Shown here: positions 25,219 to 38,700 of the stretch, one piece after another
Numbering within the stretch: the stretch's first letter is position 1
Layout: every line of letters starts with the position of its first letter
Source: Epiperipatus broadwayi
Lineage: Eukaryota > Onychophora > Udeonychophora > Euonychophora > Peripatidae
DNA length: 64,000 nt
Assembly: GCA_028023455.1 (NCBI GenBank)
Contig: JAQFVV010012545.1
Location: 1,796,001-1,860,000 of the forward strand
Reading direction: 5' to 3'
The notes under the pieces: model-generated
What the model saw: the letters and a program-made list of their open reading frames with translations, nothing else
The model's database searches: none
Told to the model about the DNA's origin: nothing
Position numbers and translations under genes: made by a program

Positions 25219-25714
25219 TCTTTTATAAGATAATATAAAAAATTCAAATTTGTTGTTTAAACTTCGTTTATATACAAATACAAAACTGGAGATAAAGCGT
25301 TTATAAATTTTACTCATTAAATTTTATTTGTGAACAATATAATCTCAAATAAAAATAATATAAATACATACAAACATTTACCAATAAAGGAAAAAATAAC
25401 ATAAAAATAACTTAATTTTTATTGTCAGTCAAACTTAAATAATGATTTCGTTTAATTCTACAAAAAAGAGGGGAAAGGAATATTAGTGCTAATCACATTT
25501 ATGTTCTACCTAATGGTAGAAGTACACTAACCAAAATACACCAGAATAAGCAAAATCAGTAAGTTTTTTTTTGAGGGTGTGAACAAAACAAAGCAATGTA
25601 ATGTGTTTGAAACCATGAAAATAATATTTATTGACAAAAGTTTGAAAAACAATGACTGAAAAACAAATATTACATTTAAAAACCAATATTTTTCAAATAC
25701 AAGCATAATTCATA
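25219..25714. other. AT-rich DNA
   Basis: Nothing specific is recognised between the LINE tail and the hammerhead pair. Confidence 0.5.
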
Positions 25715-25796
25715 TACTTGGAGTGCTTCTTTCAATTATCCACTCTCATATAATTGATACATATGATCACATACATATGAAAAAGCTAAATAATTA

Positions 25797-25837
25797 CCAA
25801 TATACTTATTTCATGCTGTACCAGCATCCTCAGTTAG
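25797..25837 (-). ncRNA. Hammerhead ribozyme candidate, minus strand (family 2)
   Basis: On the minus strand: stem I CTAA (25837-25834), core CTGAGGA (25833-25827; the variable position 7 is G, which hammerheads tolerate), stem II TGCTG/CAGCA with loop GTA (25826-25814), GAAA (25812-25809), stem III ATA/TAT with a two-base loop AG, H17 = A (25801), then TTGG (25800-25797) closing stem I. All core residues are present. The predicted cut is after 25801 on the minus strand. Confidence 0.75.
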
Positions 25838-25868
25838 TTTAGATCATATGGGTGGTAGATTATCTGGA

Positions 25869-25910
25869 CCAACTGATGAATGCTGATTCAGCATGAAATA
25901 CATATATTGG
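25869..25910 (+). ncRNA. Hammerhead ribozyme candidate, plus strand (family 2)
   Basis: Stem I CCAA (25869-25872) pairs with TTGG (25907-25910). Core CTGATGA is at 25873-25879. Stem II is a perfect six-pair hairpin ATGCTG/CAGCAT with loop ATT (25880-25894). GAAA is at 25895-25898, stem III is ATA/TAT with loop CA, and H17 = A is at 25906. This is the best-preserved core of the family in the window. The predicted cut is after 25906. Confidence 0.8.
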
Positions 25911-26015
25911 AGATCATTTATCTTTTTCACATGTATGTGGCCATGTGTATTGGTTGTATGAGATAGTGGATAGCTGAAAGGAGGATAAAAGTCTGTGTTC
26001 AAACCCCTTATAATT

Positions 26016-26699
26016 ACATTGAAAAGCATAAATATAAATTAGTATTTACAAAATATGAAATTAATATATATTAATACAACATTTAAAAGCATGAAAATAA
26101 TTTATTTTGAAAATAAATCTAAAGTATTAAGGCAATAAACCCATGGAGCATATATATTTTAAAAACACAATTACTTTCAATAGACAAAAAAAAAATCTAA
26201 AAAGATGTCAGTAAATATGAAAAATGTTTTGTGCAGAAAGTGTTATAAAAATAAAATTATTTATTTTCAAAACAAATATAAAGTAAATGAAGTTAATAAC
26301 TTCATGGAACCCTATATTTTAAAAGCAATCCAATTCACAATCATTAAAAGCAAATATTTTCAATTTGTAAAAAATTCAAAAAATTATCAGTCCCTGGAGA
26401 AAACATTATATTCAGTCTCCATGAAAAATGGTATGAATTATTAGATCCGTGTCTTATCAAGAAATTTACCAATATAAGTGGTCTCCGTATGACTGGAAAA
26501 GTTTGTAAAAAGTACCTGTAATTTTTTCAAAATTTCAAAAAATACTATTTGCATATTTAAAATAGTTTGGTTAAGCACTATCATTAATTCTAATATTATA
26601 GCAAAATTCAATGATGTAGCATAAAGGCCTAATTACAATTTTATAAAATAAACATTTTTGCCTTTGTGCACTTTTGATATAATTAATTTTCCACTACAA
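26016..26699. other. AT-rich DNA
   Basis: No gene is recognised. The plus frame at 26205-26444 (79 codons) is low-complexity Lys/Asn/Tyr sequence with no family resemblance. Confidence 0.5.
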
Positions 26700-27545
26700 C
26701 ATCACATGATCACCATTTCTTATGTTTACACAATCTTTTAATACAGTAGCCACTTCCTCCATATATTACCACCTAGTGCGACCCATAGTAATCAATGGAT
26801 GTTAGAAGGTTAATGCATCAAAATTCCTAATTAATGCCTACTCATCCAATATCCCAGGCTAGTTTAGGAGCCAGCTAATTCGCTAATATAATCATATCGA
26901 TCTGAACCCAGTTCAGTATCTATATATTTTAGTGACACTGGTTTTTTTAATAACCATAGTTTCTAGTTTATAAAATCCATAAACTAGAAACTACTCTGAT
27001 TGGGTGAGTAGGCATTAGATAGGGATTATGATGCACTAATCTTCTAGCAACCATTGATTACTATGGCTTGGACTAAGTAATAAATATTCTATGGAGGAAG
27101 TTGCTACCATATTAGTAGATTATGTAAGCATAAGAATTAGTGATCATGTATATTATTACAAAGGATGTTGGTGACTATGGTTATTAAAAAAAACACCAAA
27201 AATATAGATTCTGAACTAAGTTCAGATCTGTATGACTATACAAGCGAATTAGCTTAGATGGAAATGGAAAACATTATTGTGTTTTCTATTTGGACTCACA
27301 ATTTTATAATTAACTAAAAAAGTAAAAGGTGGCTGCTGGCGAAGTGCATTAGATCCAAATATCTAGGTGCAGTGCTCAGATCCAAAGCTCCTCACTGATG
27401 AAATCCATGTGTTAGAAATTACTTTGGGTATATTGGATGAATAGGCACTAGATAGATATTTTGATGCATTGATCTTCTAGCATTCTTTGATTACTATAGC
27501 TTGCATTAGGCAGTAAATATTGTATGGAGGAAATTGCTATAATTA
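26700..27545. repeat. Hammerhead family 1 cluster: inverted unit plus head-to-tail partial dimer
   Basis: Three units of the repeat seen at 22860-23165 are present. Unit 1 is inverted (about 26966 down to 26700) and lacks the 5' half of the ribozyme. Unit 2 (about 26985-27171, plus) begins inside the ribozyme at AGAAACTACTC. Unit 3 (27172-27545, plus) follows it directly and contains a full but decayed ribozyme. Shared marks are CTATGGTTATTAAAAAAA, GAACT.AGTTCAGATC, GCGAATTAGCT, GGGTGAGTAGGCATTAGAT-like, CCATTGATTACTATGG and TATGGAGGAAGT. The 13-bp inverted words GTTTCTAGTTTAT and ATAAACTAGAAAC (26958-26990) join the inverted and direct parts. The distance between the GAAA positions of units 2 and 3 is about 430 bp. 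Confidence 0.8.
27377..27440 (+). ncRNA. Decayed hammerhead core (family 1)
   Basis: CTGATGA is at 27395-27401 and GAAA at 27415-27418. Stem I CTCA (27391-27394) pairs with TGGG (27425-27428) and again GATCCAA with TTGGATG beyond it. H17 is T at 27424. Stem II (27402-27414) no longer pairs well, and the stem III C-G pair is lost, so it is probably inactive. It is clearly the same motif as 23005-23065. Confidence 0.6.
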
Positions 27546-28029
27546 ATTTTCCCTACTTTGTAGAATTTTTTATGCACGTATACTTATTGCTATCAGTTAC
27601 TACATACATTAGGTACCTTTTTGGATTTCAATTCTTTAATGGATTAATTGCTAATATTTTAATGGATTTCAAATTCTCATTAATTTATTGAGATCTATTA
27701 CTTTCTTATGAATTACATAATCTACTTTTTATATTAATGCTTTTCCTGGTTTTTTTATTCAAATTTATTATGGAAGTATGTTTGCTTTTGTTGCTAATTT
27801 AATTTTTTCTAGAAAAGTTGTTTTCTAAATAAATAATATTATTTTCATTTTTCAAATACATTATTTGCTTTTCAATTATTGCCTGCTTGCAATATATATT
27901 ATCTTTCAAAGCAACCTTTATTGTTAAAGATTACATAGAAGTCTTCCGGGTCTAATTACCCAATGTGATTGCAAAGCATTCGATGTACAAAAAAAACAAA
28001 AACAATTATTAATCTTGTTTACAAAAGGA
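27546..28029. other. AT-rich DNA
   Basis: Nothing specific is recognised. Confidence 0.5.
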
Positions 28030-28285
28030 CAGACTCCAGACAACAATTACATCCACAAAAGGGTTACTATAATCTTGCCCAATGTGTATCTGTACATGGG
28101 TCTACATGGCTCAACTGCCGAGAAGTTATCCATAGCCCAATCCCTGGGGCCTTGAGGCGAAGGCTCAAGCTTCAGCTGAATAGGTGGACATGTCCAGCAT
28201 TGTGCCAACCATCGCAACAGGCAACGAAGTCCAAGGCCCAAGTCCACAGAACAACAAACTCTCGACCCACAGCTGAGCCATATAT
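28030..28285. other. GC-richer island, unidentified
   Basis: About 250 bp have clearly higher G+C than the surroundings, with sharp edges. The plus frame 27969-28310 (113 codons) and the opposite frame 28047-28247 are both open, as expected by chance in GC-richer DNA. The translations have no family resemblance that I can see. The sharp edges suggest an inserted piece (a retropseudogene or LTR fragment), but I found no poly-A or TSD. Confidence 0.35.
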
Positions 28286-29342
28286 ATTATTTTCAGGTTT
28301 GTTTTCTTAAAAAAATGTGATTATTTTCCTATTTTCAAACTTATTACATTTTTCTTCTTTAATTGTCTTTATTGAAAAAATTATCAATTAGCTTATTCTA
28401 ATATAATATGATATGGTGATTCCACCTAGAGCTAGAGTGTGTGTATATATATATGCAATTGGCCCTGGCATATTTTAATTTCAATCATTAGCAACAAACT
28501 AATTTCACTTCTATGTCATACTCTCCAAATTTAAATAATAATCTACGTTAATAATATATATATATAATTATTCAAAGAAAATGTACTTTAATATATCATC
28601 AGGGATTTACTATTTTTTCCCAACATTTGCATTAATCAAATTAAGCAAAAAGTTGCAAAAAAGATTATTAATGTAAATTAGGAATTGTCAGTATATCTTA
28701 ATTAATAATTACGCTAATTAACCAAATTTAGGTGATATGTTCACGGAGAAAGTTTCTTTATATAATGTTTTGTTTGTAATTGTAAGTGCAGAGTAAAGAA
28801 ATCTAATAGGTCTTTAAAGAAATATTAAAGTTAGGTAAACAAATAGCTTTTTTATTAAACATGTTAATTGCATTAAAAGCTACTGTTTTAGTTAGACTAA
28901 GAAATAATAATAAAAAAACTTATGTATTAATATGCTGCTTAAAATAAGATATTAATTTTCCTTTATTAAATTGAAACAAAAAAAAAAAGAGGAACTACTT
29001 TTACTTTTCTTTTTTACCCTGAAACATTCTTGGATTGGACATTTTGATTCTAGCCTATCATTTTGATGTAAAATGATAAAATCTCACTTGCAGTTTTGAT
29101 AATTCAAAGATTAAAAAAATATTAAATAAATAAAAAAATAGAAGTTTCTAAATTTGAATTCCTAAATGACTCATCCTTCAGTTAGCAATTTCCTCATCTT
29201 GTGCACTTTATCAGTCATGTGGTTACAATTATAATCAAGCATTAAATAACTTGCCATTTTTGCTATGATGAATTATCAAACTGTTTGAAATGGCCCCCAA
29301 GAGTAAAATAACAAATATGGCAAAAAAGTTATGAAGTGCTTC
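28286..29342. other. AT-rich DNA
   Basis: No gene is recognised. There is a TA microsatellite near 28443-28454 and 28555-28565. Confidence 0.5.
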
Positions 29343-29350
29343 CTTTATAT

Positions 29351-29749
29351 CAGGGGTCCCCAACCTTTTTGCACTTAAGAGCACATTCTATAATACCGGC
29401 CAGGTGGCGGGCACTATTTATTTTTTCAATGTTAGAGGCTGGGCACCATTTATTTTTTCAATATTAATTATAGTTGGATATTGTTAATAATACACATAAT
29501 GTACAAAAAAATATTTATTTCAAAAATAAAATTTTAACATATAATTAACATTTATATTTTTATGCTGTAAAAGTATAGTATGCCCTACAATTTGATTACA
29601 ATATAATACAATAATTTATAAGAAATTTTAAAAATTAAATTTATTTATATCAGATAAATAATTTTTAATTGTGTTCGGATAGCGGCGGGCACACATAAAA
29701 TGATCTGCGGGTGCCATGGTGCCCACGGGCATAGGGTTGGGGACCCCTG
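29351..29749. mobile_element. Non-autonomous hAT MITE with 8-bp TSD
   Basis: A 399-bp element is bounded by perfect 15-bp terminal inverted repeats CAGGGGTCCCCAACC (29351-29365 and its complement at 29735-29749). CTTTATAT is duplicated exactly on both sides (29343-29350 and 29750-29757). An 8-bp duplication plus a CAGxG start is the hAT signature. There is no coding frame inside, and the middle is AT-rich. Subterminal GGCGGGC/GCGGGC motifs may bind transposase. The perfect TIRs and TSD suggest a fairly young insertion, mobilised by a hAT transposase encoded elsewhere. Confidence 0.95.
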
Positions 29750-32700
29750 CTTTATATGATATAAGTTGTGTGCCAAGAAAACATATTATTTACATCAGTA
29801 CTCATTAAAATTTGGGTATGTATATTTATGAATGTGAGCTTTTTTTCTATTTCTTTGAATTTTTTTTTTTTTTTTCATAACTACACTATTCTATTTTTGT
29901 ATTGTTTTATCAATATAATTAATACATGTTATTTTTAATAATACACAAGAATGTGGTGCATATTGAAAAGATATTTATATGGGCATCAATTATTAGCAGA
30001 TTCAATCATGTATGTGAAGGCTAGGAACTAAGTGACTGCAGATATAGTGATGAGATAAAGGTATTGTGAAAATGGACTGGATTCAAACTTAAAAATTAAC
30101 AATGAAGAGTTTGCACTAATAGCTAATTGATGATTGTTAATAGATTATGGAATTATATATATATAAAGTTTTGCACCTTCCCCCAAAAAAGTTGATAAGT
30201 AGTGACTTACTTTTAAACAAACTGGTACTTAAAGTAATAAAAAAACATCTATTTTTATTAGTTACTATGAAGAGTTTATTATCCATTCCATCTTAGACAA
30301 TTGATACACATGACCACATACATGTGAAAAAAATAAATATGTGTTGATTATATGATAGAGTAGATACTTGAAGGGAGGTTGAAAGTCTAGGTTCAAATCC
30401 CCTCTAATTACATATAGCTTATATATATATACTATACTTGTATTTAAATATTAAAGAAGAGTTTATGTATCTACAGACAGTCTTTTATAAGTTTTTTTGG
30501 CATAAATAATAAAAGATAGAATACTATCTGTGTCTTACTGTTGTGGCTTAGATAAATTAATAAAAAATTGTTTTTATTTTTTTTATTTGTTAAAATAAAA
30601 ATAGTTAATCAAATAATAAATACTTTTACAATTTATTATTATTATGTTAAGGGCGAACTTTCTAGGCAGCACAAATCTGATTTTTGAGCAAATATCTCTA
30701 GTATAAAAGAAGATTTAGAAAATAAAGTTTATTTATCTATTTAGCATTGAAAGCATACTCTAGTTTGAGGGATACATGTTGTCTTTAGTTATAGACAGAT
30801 AAAATTATGCTATATTTAAAAAGTATAATTAAGGTTATCTAGAATGGGTGTAATCCAGAAAAAAGTTTAAAACAATTCAATGGTAAATATTTTTTTTTAA
30901 TATATGCATTATTAAATAAAACCAACAACTTATAAGTAAAGTTTAAAAAAGAAGTTATAAATAAATATAATAATAAGCTGAACGGTTTCGAGAATCCATG
31001 CCTCATAATCATAGCTTTCTTAAAAATATATAATAAAATATAGGCAAAGATAATTAAATTTGCACGTGTTACATGGCCCATTTCTTCGATATATCAAAGC
31101 AAGTGTCTTTTCTATTTATAGCATTAATATTTCCATTAATGTAGAATGTTTCTTTTATTATTCTCTTATGATCATTCGATTCTGTGCATATAATTACAGG
31201 ATTAGCAGGTGTAAAATTGTGTCCAGATTTCATGGCATGCTCCAAAAATACAGAAGATGTATTGTTGTTCTTCTGAGCTCTATTGTAAGTGTATAGGTGC
31301 TGAGCAAATCTAGTATTAATAGTAGCTTTAGTTTCACCATAATATACAGCTTGGCGTCCATCTTGAGGGCATGAAAGGGAATATACTACATGTGGGGTGA
31401 ATGATCGATCAATATGATCTTTTGAGTTGTTGATCAATCTGTTAGAATTAGGAGGAGTTCTAAATCCTATTTTAAACTTATTGATTAATGCTTTAGTTAG
31501 TTTGTTAGATATTTTGGAAATGTAAGGAATGGTAATTTTAGGAAGTTGACTATGTGATACAATATTATTTATTTTCCTTTGAGTTGTTGATCAATCTGTT
31601 AGAATTAGGAGGAGTTCTAAATCCTATTTTAAACTTATTGATTAATGCTTTAGTTAGTTTGTTAGATATTTTGGAAATGTAAGGAATGGTAATTCTAGGA
31701 AGTTGAATACATGGTACAACCTTATTTATTTTATAAAATTATTAAATTCCATAATAAAATAAATAATATTGTACCACATATTCAACTTCCTAAAATTACC
31801 ATTCCTTACATTTCCAAAATATCTAACAAACTAACTAAAGAATTAATCAATAAGTTTAAAATAGGATTTAGAACTCCTCCTAATTCTAACAGATTGATCA
31901 ACAACTCAAAAGATCATATTGATCGATCATTCACCCCACATATAGTATATTCCATTTCATGCCCTCAAGATGGACACCAAGCTGTATATTATGGTAAAAG
32001 TAAAGCTACTATTAATACTAGACTTGCTCAACACCTATACACTTACAATAGAGCTCAGAAGAACAACAATACATCCTCTGTATTTTTGGAGCATGCCATG
32101 AAATCTGGACACAATTTTACACCTGCTAATCCTGTAATTATATGCACAGAATCGAATGATCATAAGAGAATAATAAAAGAAACATTCTACATTAATGGAA
32201 ATATTAATGCTATAAATAGAAAAGACACTTGCTTTGATATATCGAAGAAATGGCCACGTAACATGTGCAAATTTAATTATCTTTGCATATATTTTATTAT
32301 ATATTTTTAAGAAAGCTATGATTATGAAGCATAGATTCTCGAAACCGTTCAGCTTATTATTATATTTATTTATAACTTCTCTTTTAAACTTTTCTTATAA
32401 GTTTTTGTGTTTATTTATATATAACAGGAAGTAAACTATTTTATTATATGTATTATTCTATGTTATGTATAGGAATTCCAATATATATTTCCTAGATTAA
32501 AAAGGGAATATTTTCTGAATTATATTTTTAATTAAAAGTTTAGCACACATCTTATCAAATCCTCTTTAAATTTTATTTATAGTAAGAATTAAACTTACTA
32601 TTCATTCAAGGGTCTTCGTGCAAATACTGTTAGCGCTGGGGTTACTGAAGAGGCCGTAAATATAATTAAATAATTTTATTTACAATTGTAACACTATATA

Positions 32701-35700
32701 ATTACAATATAAGTTCATTTGGTCCCCTTTGGCAATTAAATAATATATGCTTTTTATAATTTTATATTTACAACTAGATTAAATTTCCAATTGTTAGCTT
32801 ATATATAATAGATTTATATCATCATAGCCTTTCTGTTTAAACAAACCAATAGAATATCAACAACCTGTTGCTATAACAACAGAATGCTGATAATCCATTG
32901 GAATATTTAAGAGTTATGTTGATATGTTTTACATATATTAACTAGAAAGCTATTAACATTACTGATTTAAATAATATTTATTTTATAAAGCACAGATAGT
33001 TAGTTGAAATTAAATTGAAAGGCTGCAAATCGTTCATGCTTATTATAATACTTATCTGACAGCCAATCAGATGTTATGATAGCTATCTGAATAGTGATCA
33101 AACTGTAAACACAAGACAGAGAATTTTACAAGAAAAGGGTGGTCCAACCTCTTCTTTACTTGTCTTTCTATATATCTAAACCAGTCTGAAGCATTTAGGT
33201 TTGAAAGCGTGAAGCTTTAAATATCTTCACATTTAACTCATTGAGTCTAAATTATAAATATACAGCGCGAAATCCTACGATTTACTACACTTTCAAACCT
33301 AAATGCTTCAGACTGGCTTAGATATATAGAAAGACAAGTAAAGAAGAGAGTGGACTGCCCTTTTCTTGTAAAATTCTCTGTCTAGTGCTTACGGTTTGAT
33401 CACTATTCAGACAACTGTCATAACAGCTGATTGGCTGTCAGATAAGTATTATAATAAATGCGAGAGGTTGCAGCCTCTCAATTTAATTTCAATTAATGAT
33501 TTAAATAGATTGATAATTTTCATTAATTATTACCATATAAAAAATTATAAGTCTGTTATTCATTCAAAGATAAAAGTCAGTAGGACAACTCAGATTTACT
33601 ATTTCTAGTTAGCTACCAATATATAACTTATGCTTTATAATTTATTATGGAATTTCCAGATTTATTGGGCCTTTCCTCATTTCTGATTCAATCAATGTTC
33701 ATAGACCATAGTACATCAGAGTATAGCATCTGGCAAAAGCTCTAAAGAGAAAATAAACATGCCACAATGTAAAATGGGATTGCAATAAATAATCAATCTT
33801 ATTACTTATTTATCTATTTATTTAGTGGAATGAACAAAATAATTCCTCTTTTCTATCACTATTTACTTTTTAATAATTAAGGCTACTCCATTTCAGGAGA
33901 TAAGATAATAAAGCAAATCTCCTACATAAACCAAAACAAATTTGTAATAAAATGGATTGGAGAGTACATCTTGATCACACACTTTGAAAACTAGTGTTTA
34001 ACTTACAGTCATCTTATAAAAGCAAGAAATGATTTTAAAAAATGACATCCATGAAAGAATTAGCATAGAATGGTCAGGAGGATTAACTGAGAAAATTTGT
34101 AGATCAAACTATTATACTTTTAAAATTATAAGTTGGGTAAGAAAAACATAAATCTGATTGAAGGTCATAAACACAAAACTTTAATTTGCTAATTTCTGGA
34201 TAGCTCTGGAAAATTAAGTGACTGCTCATTCTGTAAATGAAATTGAAAGGATGAACATAAAGAGATTTACTAAGAACATTAAAAATTCATTAATATGGAT
34301 CTATACTCATATCTTATAGAAAAAGTTTAAACAGCAATTTAAAAAAAAATGAGGCTGAATAACAATACAGAAACAAGGAAAGAGTCCATCAATTCAATGT
34401 AAAATTAACTTAGGGTCCATCAGAGATAATAAAGATCTACCAATTCATTATATACCTTGCAAAATGTTTTCTATTTTACAACCAGGAAATATTTAAACTA
34501 TTCAATTTGTTGTAGACCTACTTCTAATTCCAAGTGAAATTAAAAAGAATGATACTTAGGAATTAGAAATATACAAATGATTAAGAGTTCACCCAATGGA
34601 TATGATGCAAAGGTGAGAAGACTACAAAAGGAATATGGGTATGCAAAAAATGAGATATCTTAAAATGAGAAAAAGAGACTGCTTAAAACTTTTGAAGTGG
34701 AAGAGGTTATCTGGATCAGACTCTTACCATAAGAAAAGAAAAAAATAATTGTGCAAAGAGATCTTTCAAGTATGTCAGAGAATGGAAGGGGGGAGGTTAC
34801 AAAAAGAGATTGCCTTAAGAGATATTAAAATACTGATTTACTATGCTTGCTTCCTATCTAAAAAGGTCCACCCCTAGACAGATAAAGATTCATCTCTAGA
34901 AAGAAAAAGGAAAGAAATTTAAACCAAATGTTAGAAAACAAGTATTTCAAGAAATGAAACCTGTGCCCATACTTTTTAGAAATAGAGAAGATAGCTGAAT
35001 GAGAAACTAAATATAATAAAATATATTAACAAACTAGATGGATCTGGTCTAATTAATGGAGACAATACCTAAGAAACACTAAAGAAAAAGGGTAGATAAT
35101 AAAAATTTGAATAAATTTTCTTTTTATTTTTTACAATAAATTAACAAATATTTTAAGAAACCATCTTGAAAAAAATAATCTTCTGAATTTTTTGAAGTGG
35201 AAGAAATAAAATATTTAAAATCAAAAAATTAAAAGATGACTTTTTTTTTGAAATAGTCGATATAAAAAAAAAAAATTAAAAAATTAGGGAGAATTTATTT
35301 ACATGATTTTGTATGGAGAATAATGAATAAAGAAATTCACAAAGTTCTCGATTTCAACATCACTGTTATTTTCAAATATTATCATTCGATTGTAGAATAA
35401 GTTTAATTTAGTTTACCTGACATATAGCTTCTCTATTCCACTTCACTCTAGTAAACTTCTTTAGCCCATCTACACATCTCATGTGTTCTTTTTCTAGGTA
35501 ATTTACAATGTCCAATCCAACTTCATTTCAGCCCCTTAATTCTTACATACATAAGGTCAGTGAAACTTGATTTTTTTTTAACCATGAATTTTGCTCAAAT
35601 TCCATCCCTTGTTACTCTTAGCATACTTTGGTGTGCTATCTAAAATATTTGTATTACTCCTTTATTAAACAGTCAAATCTCAGGTCTGTAAGAAATATTT

Positions 35701-38700
35701 GGTAAATGCGTTTATTAAAAATATTATTTTAAAACAAAAAAATATAAATATTTTTTAAATGGTACATTGTTTCTGCCAAAGGCACTTCAAATTTAATTCT
35801 ATATTATGTTTCCATCTACATTAATAATCGAATCCAGTAGTTATTAATTTCTTATTCTCCTTTTACATTAATAATCTGAATAAATTTTTTATTTATAATT
35901 ACCGATATTTTCTCCTTTTTTTGAGAAGTCAATGAACATTAGTCGAGCATTTACCTCTAGTTCTACTTTATAGTTTTCATCTGATAGCTCTCATGACATT
36001 TCCTGAAGATTTTGAAGAATTATTTACAAAAAACCATTTTATCTATAATAGTAAATAATCTTCATTTACTTTTATTAGCTTCTTATTTTAATCTGTAAAA
36101 TATTTCCAATAAAAATGCTGTAAAACTTCATAATTTTGAAAAAATAAAATCATTCTATCATAAACCTCTGTCAGTGTTAATTTTCTTATTTTCATCAAAT
36201 AGTCTAATTAGTTATTGTTACTTTTGATAAAATATTTTTCAGAATTTGACAACACCCTGGATCTATGCCTTGCTATTCCAAAGCTTTAATTACTGCTAAA
36301 ATTCTTACAGAATCAAATGCCTCTTCGTAATCACTAAATGTTCATTGGTCTTTTCTATGACTTCTCTTAATACTTGTATAGCTTTGGTGATGCTCTAACC
36401 AACATTTCATTATCTTTTCAATTTGGTTTGTTATTTTGGTTATTACTTCTCTGTAGACAAGTGATAATAATTTTAGTAGAACTTTTGTATAGAACTGGTG
36501 GAAGAATGATAAGATCACAATTTCTAATACACTGTGGAACAAATATATCAAAGTTGAATAAACAAGTTATTCCATTTACTGTCTACCATTAAAAAAAAAA
36601 CATTTGTATAAAGATGTTGATTTAATTAATATATTAGCCTTCCATTAAAAATTATAAGTAGCATTAAATAAATTTGGAAGAAAAAGATGTAAAACAAGTT
36701 AATTCATTTAAAATATTGCTCTGACATCAAGAATTAATTTTAATTATATTTGAAAGAAAAATACCTAATAAAAAAGATTTTTTTTTTTTTCTTTTTTTCC
36801 AGAAATACTCTTAACATTGGCCCCAATTTTTTTCTCTTTTCATATAAAATATTGCAAAATTTTCTAAAGTCAGAAAGAATCAGTTAACAAAGAATGTAGT
36901 AGAAAGGCATAACCAATGACTTTGAAAGAAGAAAATAACTTTGAAGCTTCACAATGAAGACTTGGAATGATAGTTGAATATATAAGTACAAGTATATAAA
37001 ATATTATCATATTTAAATTATACTTTGTCGAATATAAAAATTAATTATGGGAAAGTAAAACAGGCAAAACTCACTATACGTATTGAACTGGTGATCATGT
37101 GATGTGAAATTAAGGGGAAATAAAGAAATTTTGCATCACTCAGTAAGAAAAACATAATAGGAAAGAAATGAAATAGTGAAAATGACACCTAATGAAAAAG
37201 AAATTCATTTTTTTTTAGTTTATAAAAAGTTTTTTATTTCTTCCTACTCTTTTGCCATCAAGTATAAGCTTTAGTAATTAATATATATTAAATGGTAAAG
37301 CTTTTTAAATCCTTAATCAGTGATGTCCTATTTAAATATCCCCAGAGTAATTCCTAGTTTATGGCTTTCATCAGTAAATATCTTCTTGGATTTTTTGATC
37401 AGTGTACTTGGATTTTTTGGCCCTAATATATTTTTCTCTTAGCAATGGGTTTTTCCCCCCCACTTTTTATCATATGTATAAGCTAAGGTCATGTGATGTA
37501 TTTTATTGGTTTTATAAAGAGCTGCACATCTACAAACATAATATTATACGTTGTCATTTTTTTAGCATGAAACAAATTCCTAGTTTATTAATGGAAAAAA
37601 AGTAGTAATTATAAAATAATTATTTAATAGCATTTTTAACTTAAATGCATTTTTATTTAGAAACTTACATCTCTGTAAATACAAAGTAGACAGGAAAGAA
37701 AATATAAACAACTACATTAAAGATCTGTTGGGAGCAGGTTTTAAATTTAAAGCTATTAAAAATAAAATTACAAGATTAGAATAAACAATAATGTATCCAA
37801 TCCCCTATATTCCCAAAATATCTAACAAACTAAAGCATTAACCGATAAATTTAAAATAGCATTTAGAACTCCGCCTAATTTTAATAGATTGATTAACAAC
37901 TCTAAAGATCACATTGATCAATCGTTCACCCCACATGTGGTATACTCCATAGCATGCCCTCAGGCAGGATGCCATGCTGTATATTACAGTGAAACTAAAG
38001 CTACAATCAACACTAGACTTGCTCAACACCTGTACACTTACAACAGAGATCAGAACAACAACAATACATCCTTTGCATTTTTGGAGCATGCCAAGCAATC
38101 CGGACACAACTTCACACCTGCCAATCCCATAATCTTATGCTCAGAATCAAACGATCATAAGAGAAAAATAAAAAGAAGCATTCTACATTAATGAAAACAT
38201 CCATGCTATCAATAGAAAAGATCATTGCTTTGAGATCTCGAAGAAATGGGCTACGTAACACTGGCTTATTTAAATATCTTTGCATATATTTTATTATACA
38301 TTATGATGATGACTATGATTATGAGGCATGGTTCCTCGAAAATGTTCAGCCTATCAATATTAACATTTAATTTATATCTTCTCCACTAAAACTTACTTAT
38401 ATATAAGAGTTTTATTTACATAATATTCAAAGTAAAACTATATTTATTAATATTTAGAAGTATTTGAAGGTGCAGATGTTGTATTACCATGTCTACAAAT
38501 ACAGGCCAAATGAAATTTTTTTTCAATAGGTTTAGATATTTCCTTCAAGAAGATGGATTATAGCTAACTCAGCAAACTACCCAACATTAGCGAGTAAATG
38601 GGTAACTAGCTACTTCTTTAACTAGGGGGTGAAACAAAAATGAAAAATTGCTCAAACTCTCATTACATGGCAATTGGCAAGTCTGGTAAATACTGTCTTT

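Larger units (their letters stand above)
25715..26015. repeat. Hammerhead-SINE family 2, head-to-head inverted pair
   Basis: Two copies of one short repeat face away from a centre near 25850. The minus copy runs from about 25845 down to 25715, and the plus copy from about 25860 to 26015. Each starts with ATCT..AC.AACTGA(T/G)GA, continues through the ribozyme core and (A/T)TTATCTTTTTCACATGTATGTG-like sequence. The plus copy goes on to a tRNA-like 3' part: GATAGCTGAAAGGAGG (A-box-like, near 25971) and GTGTTCAAACCCC (B-box-like, near 25997). It ends TATAATTACAT. The short minus frame at 25844-26029 is a shadow. Confidence 0.8.
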